Shown here: piece by piece, positions 32,199 to 44,194 of the stretch | Layout: each line of letters starts with the position of its first letter | Numbering within the stretch: the stretch's first letter is position 1 | NCBI GenBank assembly: GCA_028386065.3 | Contig: JAKUCV010005692.1 | Span: 1-64,000, forward strand | Source: Turnera subulata | Lineage: Eukaryota > Streptophyta > Magnoliopsida > Malpighiales > Passifloraceae | Reading direction: 5' to 3' | Length of the DNA: 64,000 nt | Position numbers and translations under genes: made by a program | The notes under the pieces: generated by a model | Database searches by the model: none | What the model was told of the DNA's origin: nothing | What the model saw: the letters and a program-made list of their open reading frames with translations, nothing else

Positions 32199-33650
32199 TG
32201 TTGTTCGCTTGCATTAATCCCATTAAGATTATAATATGTTTTTTGATCAGTCTATTGGTTTGGAAATTTATGAATAGTGGTGGAATTTGTTTTGTTTCCA
32301 AGTGTAAAAGAAAAAGGTATGTATTGGATCAGTACAAGCTATGGCCTTTTTATTCCGTGAGGCCTTCCCTTTTTTTTACAAACAACAACTAAAAACACAT
32401 ACTATTTGTTTAAAAGGTTTGGGCCCTTCTATTATGTACGAACCAAAAGCCCAAGTTCATTTATTGTTGCCCAGTGTTATAACCCATGTTTAAAACTCAC
32501 CGTTTGGGTTTAACATTGAGTGTCTACATACATATCATGTGTTGGCTTAAGGGGTTGCTTATGACCATTGCACAACGTTCATTTTTTAACTAACAAGTGC
32601 GCACGACGTGCTGAAAAAACACTTGTACTATTGGTCCTATTTATCTTCTCCTTTAAAGTTTCATTGTTTCTCTTTGCACAAAATCCAAACTAGAAATTAA
32701 GACAAGGGAGGAGCCTCTGCACATCTGTCATCTTTTTGCATGGAGCACAACATTGATAGATTTGTGGCTAGATTCACCCATCAAGTAAAGATAAGGGAGT
32801 TGTCCTTCAAATTAGGGGTTTTTTACTCCACCAATCAAAGAGCTTCAAGAACCTACAAATAATGGATTTGTGGATATTTTTCTATCCTATTATAACAAGG
32901 AGACAAGTCAAGAAGTGGATAGGGGGTTGAACTCTAACAGCTAGATATGGAGAAAAAGAGCAAACACCTTCCAGTGAAAATTTGTATAGAAGTCTTCTAT
33001 AGAAATCTGTTAAAGGCAAGTCAATATTTAGGGTGCTTGGCTATTAAGCACCTACTTGGTTTTGGAGTATATAAATAGACCACCTCACTTCAATTCAGAG
33101 TTAGAGAAATTGATTATAAGTGAGATATAGACTTGCTAAGTGCACTTTAACCTTGAGAGATCTTTGACCTTGATATTGTAAAACAAAGAGTTGTTGGAAA
33201 AATCTTTTCTTAAGTATGATTAGGTAGATTTTACTTGAGGGGTTGTATAGTTTTGAAGTTTGAGCCTTGAAAAAAGATCTGGATATAGGTTAGAGAGTGA
33301 GCCTCGAGAAAACTCTTGTAAAGGTTGGAGCTTGATCCTTTGAAAATGCTTGGTTGTAAGAGGTCGGACTTCACCTTGGAAGAAGTCAAATAGTGGATTT
33401 GGAAAATCTCAAGGGGGAGCCTTGAGTAGTGGATGTATCCATAGGATTTAGGGGGAACCACTCTAATTTGGTGTGTTTGAATGTGTGTGTGTGATTTCTC
33501 TCTTCTTGCTCTCATCTCTTACTTTCAATCTCTCTTTTGTTCTTAGGAAATTCAGAATTTGTGTAACAATCTTCTACACGAATTATCTTGAAAGTGGTTT
33601 TAGAGGCTAATTTAACCACCACCACCACCCCCCCCCCCCCTCCTCTTAGC
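32199..33650 (+). repeat. 3' LTR of the plus-strand copia (approximate right end)
   Basis: Begins TGTTGTTCGC after the polypurine tract. The last third (33290-33480) has the short G-rich sentences (GTTAGAGAGTGAGCC, CTCAAGGGGGAGCCTTGAG) seen near the ends of SIRE-like LTRs. A C14 run lies at about 33633-33646. The right border could be near 33600-33665 and was not fixed by a target duplication. Confidence 0.55.
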
Positions 33651-33674
33651 CTTTTGAGCCTACACATTTGCAGG

Positions 33675-33870
33675 TATGCAAATAGAAACAAAACAAAGAA
33701 GGATTGAGAGAGAGAATGAGTAAATGATAGAGAAACTGTATCACACAGAGATAGAGACTATATTTAGGCCTTGTGTAGTGCAAATAGAAACAAAACAAAG
33801 GAGTAAAAGAGAATGAATGAATGATAGCGAAACTGTATCACAGACAAAGACTATTGTTTCACATACACAG
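33675..33870. repeat. Imperfect tandem duplication of about 105 bp
   Basis: GCAAATAGAAACAAAACAAA opens at about 33677 and again at about 33780, each followed by a purine-rich sentence and GAAACTGTATCACA. No gene is seen around it. The AT-rich stretch 33870-34262 holds nothing recognised. Confidence 0.7.
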
Positions 33871-34262
33871 ACAAAGACTGTATCTGTATTTTAGAAGAGA
33901 TGATGGAGAAGAAAGTTTTGAAGGGATACACGGTAAAATAACAAAAATGATAAAAGGCTAGTTTTGAATAACAATATTATCTTATCAGTTGTAAAGTTTC
34001 TCAGTCTAAAGGCAATATACTTCTTATCAGATAGCAATAATAGAGTAAATGGCATAATATATATATAACAATAACATATTAATATATATGTATATATATA
34101 TTTCTAATAATAAATTCTAATTTTTTTTCTTCTAATAAGAGATTAATTCTTATCAGGATATAAGTGTTTAATTCTTGTGAGGTTCTTTTTAATATTGAAT
34201 TTTAGCTTTTAGGTTAAATCGTATGAGGATATAACATATAAGCTTTTCTTATGAGAGTTTAA

Positions 34263-34321
34263 CTAGGCAACTACCCGTGGGGTTTGAGTGTCATTTGATT
34301 TTTACCGTGTAATACACGGAT
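34263..34321 (-). other. Candidate Helitron 3' terminus
   Basis: Minus-strand hairpin CCGTGTATTACACGG, then about 30 bases, then CACGGGTAGTTGCCTAG followed by T outside. The stem is perfect, but it is further from the CTAG than in standard Helitrons (10-12 nt), so the call is tentative. Confidence 0.45.
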
Positions 34322-34599
34322 GTTTGAAGAATTTCCAATTTATGAATAACATTTATATTTATTTTCATTGCATTATGTTATTTTTATAGTTTATGTTTGT
34401 ATACATTTTCATTATTATGCTGATTGTATATTTGTGATTTTTTAATTTTGGTAATATTGCTTTCTTATGGGTTTTTTTTTTTAGCTACATTACATCTATC
34501 ATGTTTAATCATGTCCAATCCTGGTTGAACCAGAATATATGAATTTGTTATTGATTGTGAAATGTCCCGGTTTAACGTACCTCTCGATCTGATCCCTTA

Positions 34600-35335
34600 A
34601 TTCGATATGCCACCCCTTTTTTCCCCAATCACTTTTTTTCCCTCACCCGTTTCCCAAACATTTCTTTTGGAGCATATGATGAAACCCTAGCCTTTGTGAA
34701 TTGGATTTAGTATTTCGCAGATTCCTTCTTCTTTACGGGAAATTTAAAGCTTTTTTTTGGGCTCCAATCCTTCCTTTTTGTTTCGCATTGTTCATCGTCT
34801 TGCCTTCTTTGATTTCAGGAGCCCCAATTGGAAGAGCCCTGCTTATGCCGGTGGTCACGATTTGAGGAGCCCGTTTTTTTCGGTTGCAGCATTCATTTAC
34901 ACGGCGACTTGCTGAGAAATTCCAAGTTCTTGTTGTTGCTTAATGTCGTTTCCCTGTGGTATCCTCAGATACATTTACCGCTTTCTATTCCTTACGCCGA
35001 TTCGATATATTTATTTCTATTTTTTTTAACCTTTAGTTCTTGTTTTTGCATATCTGGGTTCGGAAGTTCACTTTTTTCGTTATGATGCTGTCGACTGTGA
35101 GTATCTGGTTATGTTCCTGTGTTTTTCTCGGATATGGTTTATTATCTAACATTTTTGTCTGTAAATCGTGTATTGTGTTTATCTCCTAATCAGAAATCGC
35201 CACAAATGGTTTTGACACAGAATATAAAGATGGGAATATAAATTGAAAAACATAGAAACTGCTTCTATTCAAATTATTGTAGATAAAGGGGTGATAAACA
35301 CCATCAAACCAAACCCTCAATCTCTCTCTCTCTCT
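34600..35335. other. Unassigned non-coding stretch inside the Helitron
   Basis: Pyrimidine-rich on the plus strand with phrases typical of plant 5' leader and intron sequence (AAACCCTAG near 34683, TTTCAGGAGCC near 34815). An 85-codon open frame at 34828-35085 shows no recognised domain. It could be captured host leader/intron sequence; nothing stronger can be said. Confidence 0.3.
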
Positions 35336-35606
35336 TCACTTCTTCAATTCTGCCTTTAGGTTGTTTTTTTCTTCCTCTAGGATTTTGAATTGTTTGGTCT
35401 TCTCCACCCAGGGACCACGATAGTCGTCCGACATCTCCTTCCAAATCGTCATTAAGGGATCTTGTTTTTGCACCAAGGTTTGCCAGTCGGTGATTTCGAA
35501 CAGCATTTGCGTGCACATCTCTTCCAACTTGTTCTTCTTTTCCTAGAGATGGTCGATAACCTCCTCCAGGATTTGATTGTTGCTTGCCGGCTGTTGGCTT
35601 GCCATC
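35336..35606 (-). pseudogene. Small coiled-coil ORF of unknown function, one stop
   Basis: From ATG at 35606 the minus strand reads MASQQPASNNQILEEVIDHL, a TAG stop, then EKKNKLEEMCTQMLFEITDW and, to the end, VEKTKQFKILEEEKNNLKAE, with a stop at 35336-35338. If the stop (TAG, one change from CAG) is ignored, the product would be about 90 residues, highly charged and helical. I do not recognise it. It sits inside the putative Helitron, in the same orientation as the helicase, so it may be captured host sequence. Another open piece upstream (35633-35854) shows no recognised motif. Confidence 0.4.
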
Positions 35607-36701
35607 TTCTTGTTCTTGATTTGAATCCTAGTTTAGAAAGCAGTAGTTTGTGTGTTAATCATATGGTAATGTTCAACTATATATAGAAGTAGATCGTGAC
35701 TTTTGGTTTGATCTTCTAGTAACTGCTGTCTCAGTTGGTTGCGTAAACGTTGGGTATTTGATTGATTCTGAGAATTTGGGGCGTCATTCATTCGGAAAGG
35801 AAACCCTAATACATTGTATTGTTTGAAATGGCGTATGTAATCTAATGGACACAATGGGCCGTCTTATGTTTTACACCTTTTTTTAATAAACCCTAGAGGT
35901 GCCACTGTTTGTCTTCGTATTAAAGCATTATTTAGTCGTTGTTAGTTTCCAATTATATGTGTGGGTCTATTTTGTGTAAACTTCGTTTTGTTTATTATGT
36001 TGTTAAGTTATACTTTTTGTGAATTTCATTTTGTCCCAATAACCTTTTAATTAGAGATTGGTATCTTTTTCATGTACAAACGTAATTGATTAAGATGCCC
36101 GAGAGATATTCTTGTACTTCAATTCGACTTAACCACATAATCAGTAATCTATCAAATCAAAACCACTATCATGGGCCGTTTGATCGATGGGCCGGACCAT
36201 TCTATCTTAGTTAGTAGGAGGAAGTAATGTAATTTTCGATTGGCTAAGGGATTGTTTATATTCATTATGTTCCCTTTTTCTGGTAGATACAAAGAATTTT
36301 TAGCATTTAGTATGAATAAAACGGAGAAAAAGAATTGTCAAGATATGGTCATTTTTCTCTCACGCAAGCTTATTTTGGAAACCTAGTTGTTTAATTTTTC
36401 CTAGACAATTGGATATACATGGCTATTGCAGGACAATTGGATTCAAACCCAAACGGGTTGTTTTCTCCAATAGATTATAAAGTAAAATGGCTTAGGATGA
36501 GGTTAGGGTATATATAAATATATTAGAGGGAGCATGGTGCTCATTAGGTTGATTACAAAACATAATAATGTAATAATAGTATCCCAATGATGGTTCTGAT
36601 ATAATCATGCAAGGAAATGAAATAAGTTTTGTTTGAAGCAGTATGTAACAATAATAATTGATGGGTAGGGTTTTCATGACTTTGTCGAAGATTTTGCTAA
36701 T

Positions 36702-39570
36702 TTATTCGAATATCTCTTGAAATACAATATTTTTCATGACATCTATTCTAGGACATTCATTGTCATTTACTAATATTCGTAACCCAGCCCTGCTTGTGAC
36801 CCTCGATATAGCCATGTGTAATTGCCCGTGCGTGAAAACTTGCATGGGTTTATATAATACTACATTTAGTAGCGATTTCCCTTGGCTTTTAATGATTGTT
36901 ATGGCGTAACAAATTGATATTGGTAACTGTCGTCTTTTTAATTTGAATGGCCATTTTGTTTCCGTCGTCATTACCATCCTTGAAATGTATACTTTGTCCC
37001 ACGTGTCACCATCGCTCATTTTTTTAGCTTCAATAAATCATTTGCCCAACTGTGTAACCATCAGTCTTGTCCCATTGCAAAGTCCTAACATCGGATTAAT
37101 ATTGCGCAAAAGCAATATTGGGGCCCCAACTTTTAGCTTCAAAATATGATATGGTACAATGGGGATCTTTATGTTGTTCAAGAATTCCATAGGATAGAGA
37201 ATTTCTTGTTCCAGTTTGGCTGTTGACTGTCGGCAAATGTTGTCACGGCTTAGGTAAAACTGTTCTTGGCCTTCAATTTTGTTCATAATGTACTCATTCA
37301 ATTCTGTGACAACATCATCTGTTGTTGCTAAAATTGCCCTTTCACCCAAATATTTTCAATCGCTTTGGTGTGCTGCGAAATGTGGAAAAGTTGATCTGAA
37401 TATTGTCTTAAATGAATTCTCTCCTTGGTCTAGAAGCATGTCATCGGGTATTTCAATCCAGCCCTCATCACCATATGATGTTTCAGTGCCATTACAGATA
37501 TCAATGATCCATTTGGCAAATTCTTCTACAGCTTTCGCCTCATCTCTGTTCGGTGCTGTCATTAGCTGAATATTTTCTTTAAGTTCTAGTACTTGTACTT
37601 GTTGCCATATATAAGACCGTTTGATCGATGCATTGATTATTTCTTCCCAACGTCCTTTTGGGACAACTGGTAATATCTATCGGAAATCTCCACCTAGAAC
37701 CATTGTTATTCCTCCAAATAACCTTTCCTCACTGATATGGAAGTTGCTGCGCATTATGTCTTTAAGACATTTGTCAAGACTTTCGAAACAATATTTATTT
37801 GCCATCGATGCTTCGTCCCAGATGATGAGAGTTGTTTTCCTGAGCAATTCTGCGAGTTGGGAACCTTGTTTGATCTCGCATGTTGTATCTAATGTTGGAT
37901 TTAGTGGGATGTGGAATCTGGAGTGTGTTGTTCTTCCTCTTGGCAGAAGTAAAGGGGCAATACCTGAAGATGGAACGAGCACAATCTTCCATTTACATTT
38001 GAGAAAATATACTATTGTTTTCCATAGATATGTCTTCTCAGTTCCTCCATAACCACTGATGAAGAATATTTTCCCCATATTGCTTTTTACTGATTCCGTG
38101 ACTACTTTAAAGATGGTTGTCTTGTCACTATTCATGTTTTCATGTAACCTCGTATACTCCTCTTGCATCTGTACTGCATCATATGTCATTTCCTCAAGTA
38201 GTAGTTGATTGCTTAGTTCACTACTCCTTCCAAGGTCTGGGGACGGCAACTGGTAATCTGCATTTGTTCTCCCACTTCTCTTTAAAATACTCTCAATGTG
38301 AGTTAATGTTGTATTTATAAGCTGGTCAACTTCAACTTCCATTGTCGGACAGTTCATTGTTCTTCGGATCCGATATAACAAATCTTCACTTAACAGTTCT
38401 ACATTTTTTTCCCACATTTTATGGCCATCAGATACTTTGCAATATGGATGCAAAAAATTCTCTTAATTGCACTTCGGTTGCCCATTTAGATACTTCTTCC
38501 AAACAACTATCCCATTCTTTGTCATCTCCAAGTAATCCCTTTGATCGGCATGCATCTTGGTAAAACATTGTGGAAAACAACTTTCCCAAGAATGTTTTCC
38601 CCATATTGCTTTCTACTGATTCCGTGACTGCTTTAAAGATGGTTGTCTGGTCGCAATTCATCTTTTCATGTAACCTTGTATACTCCTCTTGCATCTATAC
38701 TGCGTCATATGTCATTTCCTCAAGCAGTAATTGATTGCTTAGTTCATTGCTCCTTCCAAGGTCTGAGGACGGCAACTGGTAATCAATATTTTTTTCTCCC
38801 ACTTCTCTTTAAAATACTCTCAATGTGAGTTAATGCTGCATTTCTAAGCTGGTCAACTTCAACTTCCATTGTCGGACAGTTCATTGTTCTTCGGATCTGA
38901 TATAACAAATCTTCAATAAACAGTTCTGCAATTTTTTTCCCACAGTTTATGGCCATCAGACACTTCGCAATCGATTAATATGGATGCAAAAAATTCTTTT
39001 AATTGCGCTCCGGTGGCCCATTTAGATACTTCTTCCAAAAAACTGTCCCATTTTTTGTCATCTCCAAGTAATACCAATAATCGGCATGCATCTTGGTATG
39101 ATGGGTGAACGACAATGTTAGTTGTCCTGATATCTTTAAATGATGTGTATCCACGGACAACTCCAAATAACATTCTTAAATAATACTTTTCGCCACTTGA
39201 TGGATAGCTATAACTGATTCTTCTAATTGTTTTATCAGATTTACGTCTTCTCCATTCAAGATTTTGTTTGTCCCACACCCACTGTTCTAGAAACTCAGTG
39301 TACGTAAGCAACTTAGCATCTTGATTTTGCCAATTTGTCTACATTCATTAAGTCTACATAGTCCTTATCAAGCATGGAAGTGTAATGACCTCTGATATGT
39401 TTGAATCATCTCAGAAAAATACTGTTTGCTCTTCCTCAAGATGAAAGCTCAGCCTTTCAACAGTAGGTTCCGTATAATTTATTTCAAATTGAAAGATCCT
39501 CCAACATGCTTCTGTGCTATAATGCACCTGTAACAAATCCAATAATTTACATTTCGATTTAATTTTTAAA
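36702..39570 (-). pseudogene. Helitron Pif1-like DNA helicase, fragmented
   Basis: Read from right to left. 39560-39400 has EACWRIFQFEI and VERLSFHLEEEQ. 39311-38913 has LTYTEFLEQWVWDKQNLEWR and YYLRMLFGVVRGYTSFKDIR, followed by a duplicated block. 38453-37677 holds the helicase core: Walker A FISGYGGTEKTYLWKT (normally GYGGTGKT, so Gly to Glu), Walker B LIIWDEASM, and GGITMVLGGDFR. 37562-37356, 37349-37038 and 37019-36702 hold the C-terminal half (NIKIPIVPYHILKLKVGAPI, TIIKSQGKSLLNVVLYKPMQ, HMAISRVTSRAGLRIL). Several frameshifts and stops separate these pieces. The Rep/HUH nuclease domain was not found. The element class is clear, but the gene is dead. Confidence 0.85.
38069..39098 (-). repeat. 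Tandem duplication of about 500 bp inside the Helitron helicase
   Basis: Bases 38069-38562 recur at 38595-39098 (for example TTCCCCATATTGCT, CCTCTTGCATCT, GGCATGCATCTTGGTA). The copies differ by scattered substitutions and a 10-bp indel (CGATTAATATGG against AATATGG). Both encode the stretch from TVYRIRR...SVESNMGK to the upstream KWATxxQLxEFFASIL. One copy is extra and destroys the reading frame. Confidence 0.85.
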
Positions 39571-39870
39571 GATTTCGAAAGTGTTCCAGACCATTGTAAA
39601 TATTAGTTTGTTGTGTAGTACCTGTAGTCCAGATATGTTATAATTTCGTCTTGAGTTGTTTCCTTGTCTTTCCCGAGCTGTGTTCTGCACGCGTTGGATT
39701 GTTCTACTACAAATTTTGCTCTATCGGGCCCCTTATGTATATATTTGAATAAGTATTTTATGCTCCTTGCATGGTTTCATAGCTCCACATTTATATGTGC
39801 TTGAAATTTGACAGTGAGATCTCTGTTATAAGGGACTACAAATTGGTTATTTGTAAATTTCGTCAAGACA

Positions 39871-40283
39871 TTGATTATTGATAATAAAAAGTTTCTCTTT
39901 GAGAATTCTCCAAGTTTGAGTGATTCAAACAACCCTTGAGTGCTGATTCTCTTGGTTTATATTAGGTTATCAAGTTTATTTAATCTGTGGCGTGATTCTA
40001 TTTCCTTGGTACAAATTTCTGTGATTTTTGCTAATTAGGTTACAGGAATTGGCGCCGTCTTTGTGTTCTTGAAGCTTGTTTCTTTTCTTGCTGTTTGGAG
40101 GAGGAATAAGGGGTGGAGATTATATTAGTTTGATTGAGATTGAAGGTCGGGACCACAATTTGATATGTGGGGATTCTACTGCTGATTCTAGGATTTCTGC
40201 CGTATCATTTTTAGAATGAAGATCGGGACAACAATCTGATCTGTGGGAATTCTAGTGCTGATTCTAGGGTTTTTGCCGTATCA
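39871..40283 (+). repeat. 5' LTR of the deleted gypsy element, left end missing
   Basis: Matches 48291-48667 of the 3' LTR, for example CATTGATTATTGATAATAAA and AGGGGTGGAGA, and ends GCCGTATCA. Its first ~690 bp are absent; Helitron sequence adjoins. Confidence 0.75.
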
Positions 40284-40288
40284 TCTTT

Positions 40289-40305
40289 TGGTAGCGGAGC
40301 TAAGG
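40289..40305 (+). promoter_or_regulatory. Primer binding site, Met-tRNA type
   Basis: TGGTAGCGGAGCTAAGG lies 5 bases after the LTR end. The usual plant site complementary to initiator tRNA-Met is TGGTATCAGAGC; this copy differs at two to three positions. Confidence 0.7.
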
Positions 40306-40679
40306 TTTTTAATCAATCATATCCGTTGTGTTTTTGTTTTTTTTTCATTGTGTTTTCTTTCAATTTGTGGCCTTTGATTCAGTAAATTAGATTTAATTCC
40401 TTGTGTTTCCTGTGTTCTCTGTGTTAGTCGACATATATATATAAAGAAAAAGGAGTTGTCGAATTTATTTCAGTTATTGTCAACATAAATATATATAAAA
40501 AAAGAGAAGAGTAAGTCGATTTTGGGGATTTGTTTTTTTTTTTTTTGAGGAACATGGGGATTTGTGGTTGGAATTGAAGTTTTGGTTGTTTGGATTGCAA
40601 GTATTGTTGTCTTGCAGGTGGCCGAATTGATTGGCTGACTGAAACTTGAAAGGAGTTAATTTGGTGTGGAAGTTATCGC

Positions 40680-40880
40680 AATTAGAATAGCAGGCAGCTA
40701 TACAAAGTTATTTGAAAATTCCTTGTCGACGATTTGTGTAAGAGGCATCTATACAAATTGTTGATATTTTGGTCTCGGGTTGCAGGATTCGTCCAGAAGG
40801 CTTCTATACAAATTGTTTTTGTGTTGGTTTCTGGTCGCAGGATTTGTATTGGAAGTAGCTATACAAATTTTTATTGTTTT
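40680..40880 (+). repeat. Four imperfect ~60-bp repeats in the gypsy leader
   Basis: The words AGGCAGCTATACAAAGTT, GAGGCATCTATACAAATTG, AAGGCTTCTATACAAATTG and GAAGTAGCTATACAAATTT follow each other at about 40690, 40745, 40800 and 40853, joined by TTGTTTTGGTCTC/GGTTGCAGGATT-type phrases. Confidence 0.65.
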
Positions 40881-41053
40881 GTTTGTTTTTTTTTCTTTTC
40901 TTGTTGATTGCAAATTTTGCTATAAGTTGGGTGATTGTTTTTTCTGAATTTCTCAATTTGATCAAAATCATTCACATACAATTTGTTGTTCTGTGTGTGG
41001 CCTATCTTTTCTTTCTTGGAGTCTTATTTTGCTTCTAGATTTGTTTTCCTTTC

Positions 41054-44000
41054 TGAAACGCCCGTATCCCAAATTATTCATTGAATTAATTATAATATGT
41101 GAAATGACCAAAATGCCCTTATGCCCGGAATACGATATCATCAACATGATCAACAATTACTCAAATAATAAATAATACAATACGAGTAAGCAGCGGAAGA
41201 CAAATACATAAGGAAACATGAATGCAAGATACGCTATGGATCCGACCCGACGAGAGGAAAACACCGCCACCTCCTGATACGCACTCCTGATCATCGATCA
41301 GTTAACCTGTGAAAAGACTATGAGGGGTGAGACCCACCACTGTCTCACTGCAAACAAATAAACCATAGCATACAAATACAAATCAACTACAAGCACATCA
41401 AAACCTGGCAATCACTGCCACAGTACACAAAACAAGCTGCCGTGCACAAAACAGATTTATCTGCTAGTTATTACGTTTAATTGGATTATCAGAGATGAAT
41501 TTTAATTATCGTTAAATATCTTAACATGGTTTGAGTATTATTATTCAGGGCCCTCTACTGTGAGTCAAGTCTCGGTTGCATAACTGGCTAGATCTCGGGT
41601 GTGAAAACCCAAATGTCGAACCTCAGAAGGGGTAGTTTCTGAGGCACAAAAATCACTGATAAACCTCAAGTGGCCACTAGCTCCCTGAGGGTACGCTCAG
41701 ACACACCTAACTGGTGCAAGTCTTCCAGGGGTGCACTTACCTTCCCCTGGGTAACCATACGAAACCGCACAAAGTGACCGAGAGGTACCCAACCCTCCCC
41801 TCGGGCTATCGGTCAACTTCACAGTACAATTGATGTGTTTTATTCTTTGTTATTCTTATTCAGTTATGTGTGCCATACATTACGTTTATCCAGGGATGTG
41901 TGAACTTTATGTACTATTCTCATACCTGGGCCTTCGGCCCATAACCTCACACTATCACCAAAAGATAATAACATGTTATAATTCCATGACAAATTCCTCA
42001 TGCGTAATTTAGGCATGTGAAAATAAACCGGCACACAATCTCAGTCACCGCAAAATATAATTGCATTACACCGTGCAAACAAAGCAGTAGCACAACAGGC
42101 ACACATGCAAACAATATTCAGCCAACAAGAATTCACATGTCAATTTCTATGATCGTTTATAGGTACGAGTATTGTAGGCAGTAAAGCATACAAAGGTTTA
42201 TATGTCCTCACCATGGCCATTATAATTGTCTCAAAAGCTGAAGCCTCAATCCGTCTCAACATTGCTATGTCCGTAACGTCCTATGAACATACACATCATA
42301 TAAGATGCTTACTCATGACCGAAAAATAAATGCATGCCAATGCATGATCTCGAGTTTAACCCGTAACCCAAGGCCCGTTACTAAACCATCAAAGTGTAAG
42401 CCTGGATAATCTTATAGTCTTAGCCCGAGACTAAAACTCTGCTTAAGTTTAGCATTAGGTTTTACCTTTCTTTGGGCCTAAGGCCCATATCCATTATATT
42501 TATTGGGCCTAAAACCCATCTTAAAATTAATTACTATTTATTGGGCCAATAGCCCATACATACATAACATGAGATTAATTGGGCTAAGCCTGGGCCGTTC
42601 ACTTAATCGAACTAACTTGCAACCCGAGCCTAGTCTTTCTGGCCTATCGATACTTCGCACATCGGAAACATTCCGGCCATGCCACTCACTCTCCGAGCTC
42701 GATCCCCACCAATTCCATTTCATTTTTAGTACATCGATTGAATCCCATTTACTTTGAAATGCTTGAAAGAGATTCTGTCCTTCTGGAACAGCACCCGAGC
42801 CTCGCCGGAAAATTTTCGAGCTCGCCAGATTCCAGTCAACCTTGCCAAAAAATTCCACAACATAGCCAAACACTAACCATGACAAATCTGTCATCATCCA
42901 GACAGCAATCGATTCAATAACATGCCATTAAGACATAGAAACATCAAAGTAAACAGAAAGAAAAGAAGAATGAGGGGTATCGGATCCTTACCAAAAAATT
43001 AGATCCGAGCTTGCACACAGCCATTTCGGCTCTGTCAAACAACCAGACCCAAGCGCGCAGCTCGAATGCCGAAACAATCCTGCACAAACAAGCAGCAACC
43101 ACAAACCCTGCCTTTGCCGAGTATCTCCAGACCTGTTACCCGCAGAAGAGACTCGCCATCAATAACCCAACACCGCCCAGTAAACCCGACCACCATCCCC
43201 AAACCAACAACACCAACCCGAAAAACTCGCATCCGCCGTCAACAAGCAATCGCCACCGACCCGCTCCCTCAATCAAACACAGAACCCATATCAGTTTAAG
43301 TCACAACCCATATGAAGTACAAAAAAAAAGAACAAGGAAGAGGGCGGCACAGGCTTACCGAACGAAGACGAAGGAGGTGCTGTAGTGGCCTGAATACACG
43401 CGCATGTTCCTTCTTCCCACCCGCAACAGCGCCGGCAACCGACTTCCGTCCCCGAACTCGAGATGCGCTTCCAACCCGAGACGAGCCTTAATCCTTCGGT
43501 ACCGGTCTTCCACAAGCAACTGTTCTCCAACACAGGAGCGAGAAGAAGGCGGCGGTTTGGAGAACAGAAGCAGCAACGGCAGCTACTCGATTTAGCTAAA
43601 GGAGAGAGATGAGATGGTGAGTTCGGAGAAATAGGAAAAAAATGAGAAGAGGATAAAAGGAAGGATTTTTGGCTTTGATTGCCCTTTGAGTCCACGATTT
43701 GAGGGGACAAGAAATCGGTGAAATAGTGGGAGTGAGGGAGAGGCAAGAGGCAACCGAAAATCAGAAAGAAAAAAGAAAAAAGAAGAGAGGAGACTAGAAT
43801 AGAGAGACTTTTATATGTGCACCCTAGGGTTAGGGTTTCCCCGTGCCCAAAACGACCTCCCAACCCGTGTTTTGGTCCTTAGTCCGTCCGGTGAACTCCT
43901 CTCCCGAAAGTTAAAACGCAGCCTTGGATGAGTTTTATCCTTTGTTTCTCCCAAAACGACGTAGTTTCTGTTAAAACTACACAAAACTTGTGTTTTTTAC

Positions 44001-44194
44001 AAAAACCCAAATAAAATACAAATTAACCTTGAATATGGATTAATTCCCACATAAAAGAAATACTTCCAGGCAAACAAAAATAATTTTATTGACTATAAAT
44101 TTTCGAAAATTCTTCTAGGGTAAAATTGGAAATAAAATTTCAAAAATTCCAAAAATTACATAGAAATTAATAACCGAAAATCCGGGGCATTACA
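41054..44194 (-). repeat. Full 3' LTR of the nested gypsy element
   Basis: 3141 bp, plus-strand TGAAACG...CATTACA. Minus-strand TGTAATGCCCCGG follows the tract AAGTGGGGTAGAAC. Open frames inside (for example 43291-43863 minus) look like chance frames in GC-richer sequence, with no recognised domain. A TATA-like or transcription start site could not be fixed. Confidence 0.8.

Larger units (their letters stand above)
34263..39870 (-). mobile_element. Decayed Helitron (minus strand)
   Basis: The Pif1-like helicase pieces at 36702-39560 identify the element class. Helitrons end in CTRR and insert between A and T. On the minus strand ...GGGTAGTTGCCTAG ends at 34263 and is followed by T, with the hairpin CCGTGTATTACACGG about 35-50 nt upstream of it. 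This is a plausible 3' end, and the same GCCTAG-T end wording recurs at 49120. The 5' end (TC) was not found; the sequence changes to a gypsy LTR at about 39871. The span 34263-36700 would then be carried along inside the element, including a small broken ORF at 35336-35606. Confidence 0.55.

Noticed and set aside
40044..40062. TTGGCGCCGTCTTTGTG as primer binding site of the gypsy element
   Set aside because: It resembles a gypsy primer site, but the related words also occur in the 3' LTR copy (48505), so it lies inside the LTR. The LTR really ends at 40283 and a Met-type site follows at 40289.
43291..43863. 190-residue minus ORF in the nested gypsy LTR
   Set aside because: It lies wholly inside an LTR, is partly repeated in the truncated LTR with different breaks (45317-45596), and has no recognised domain.
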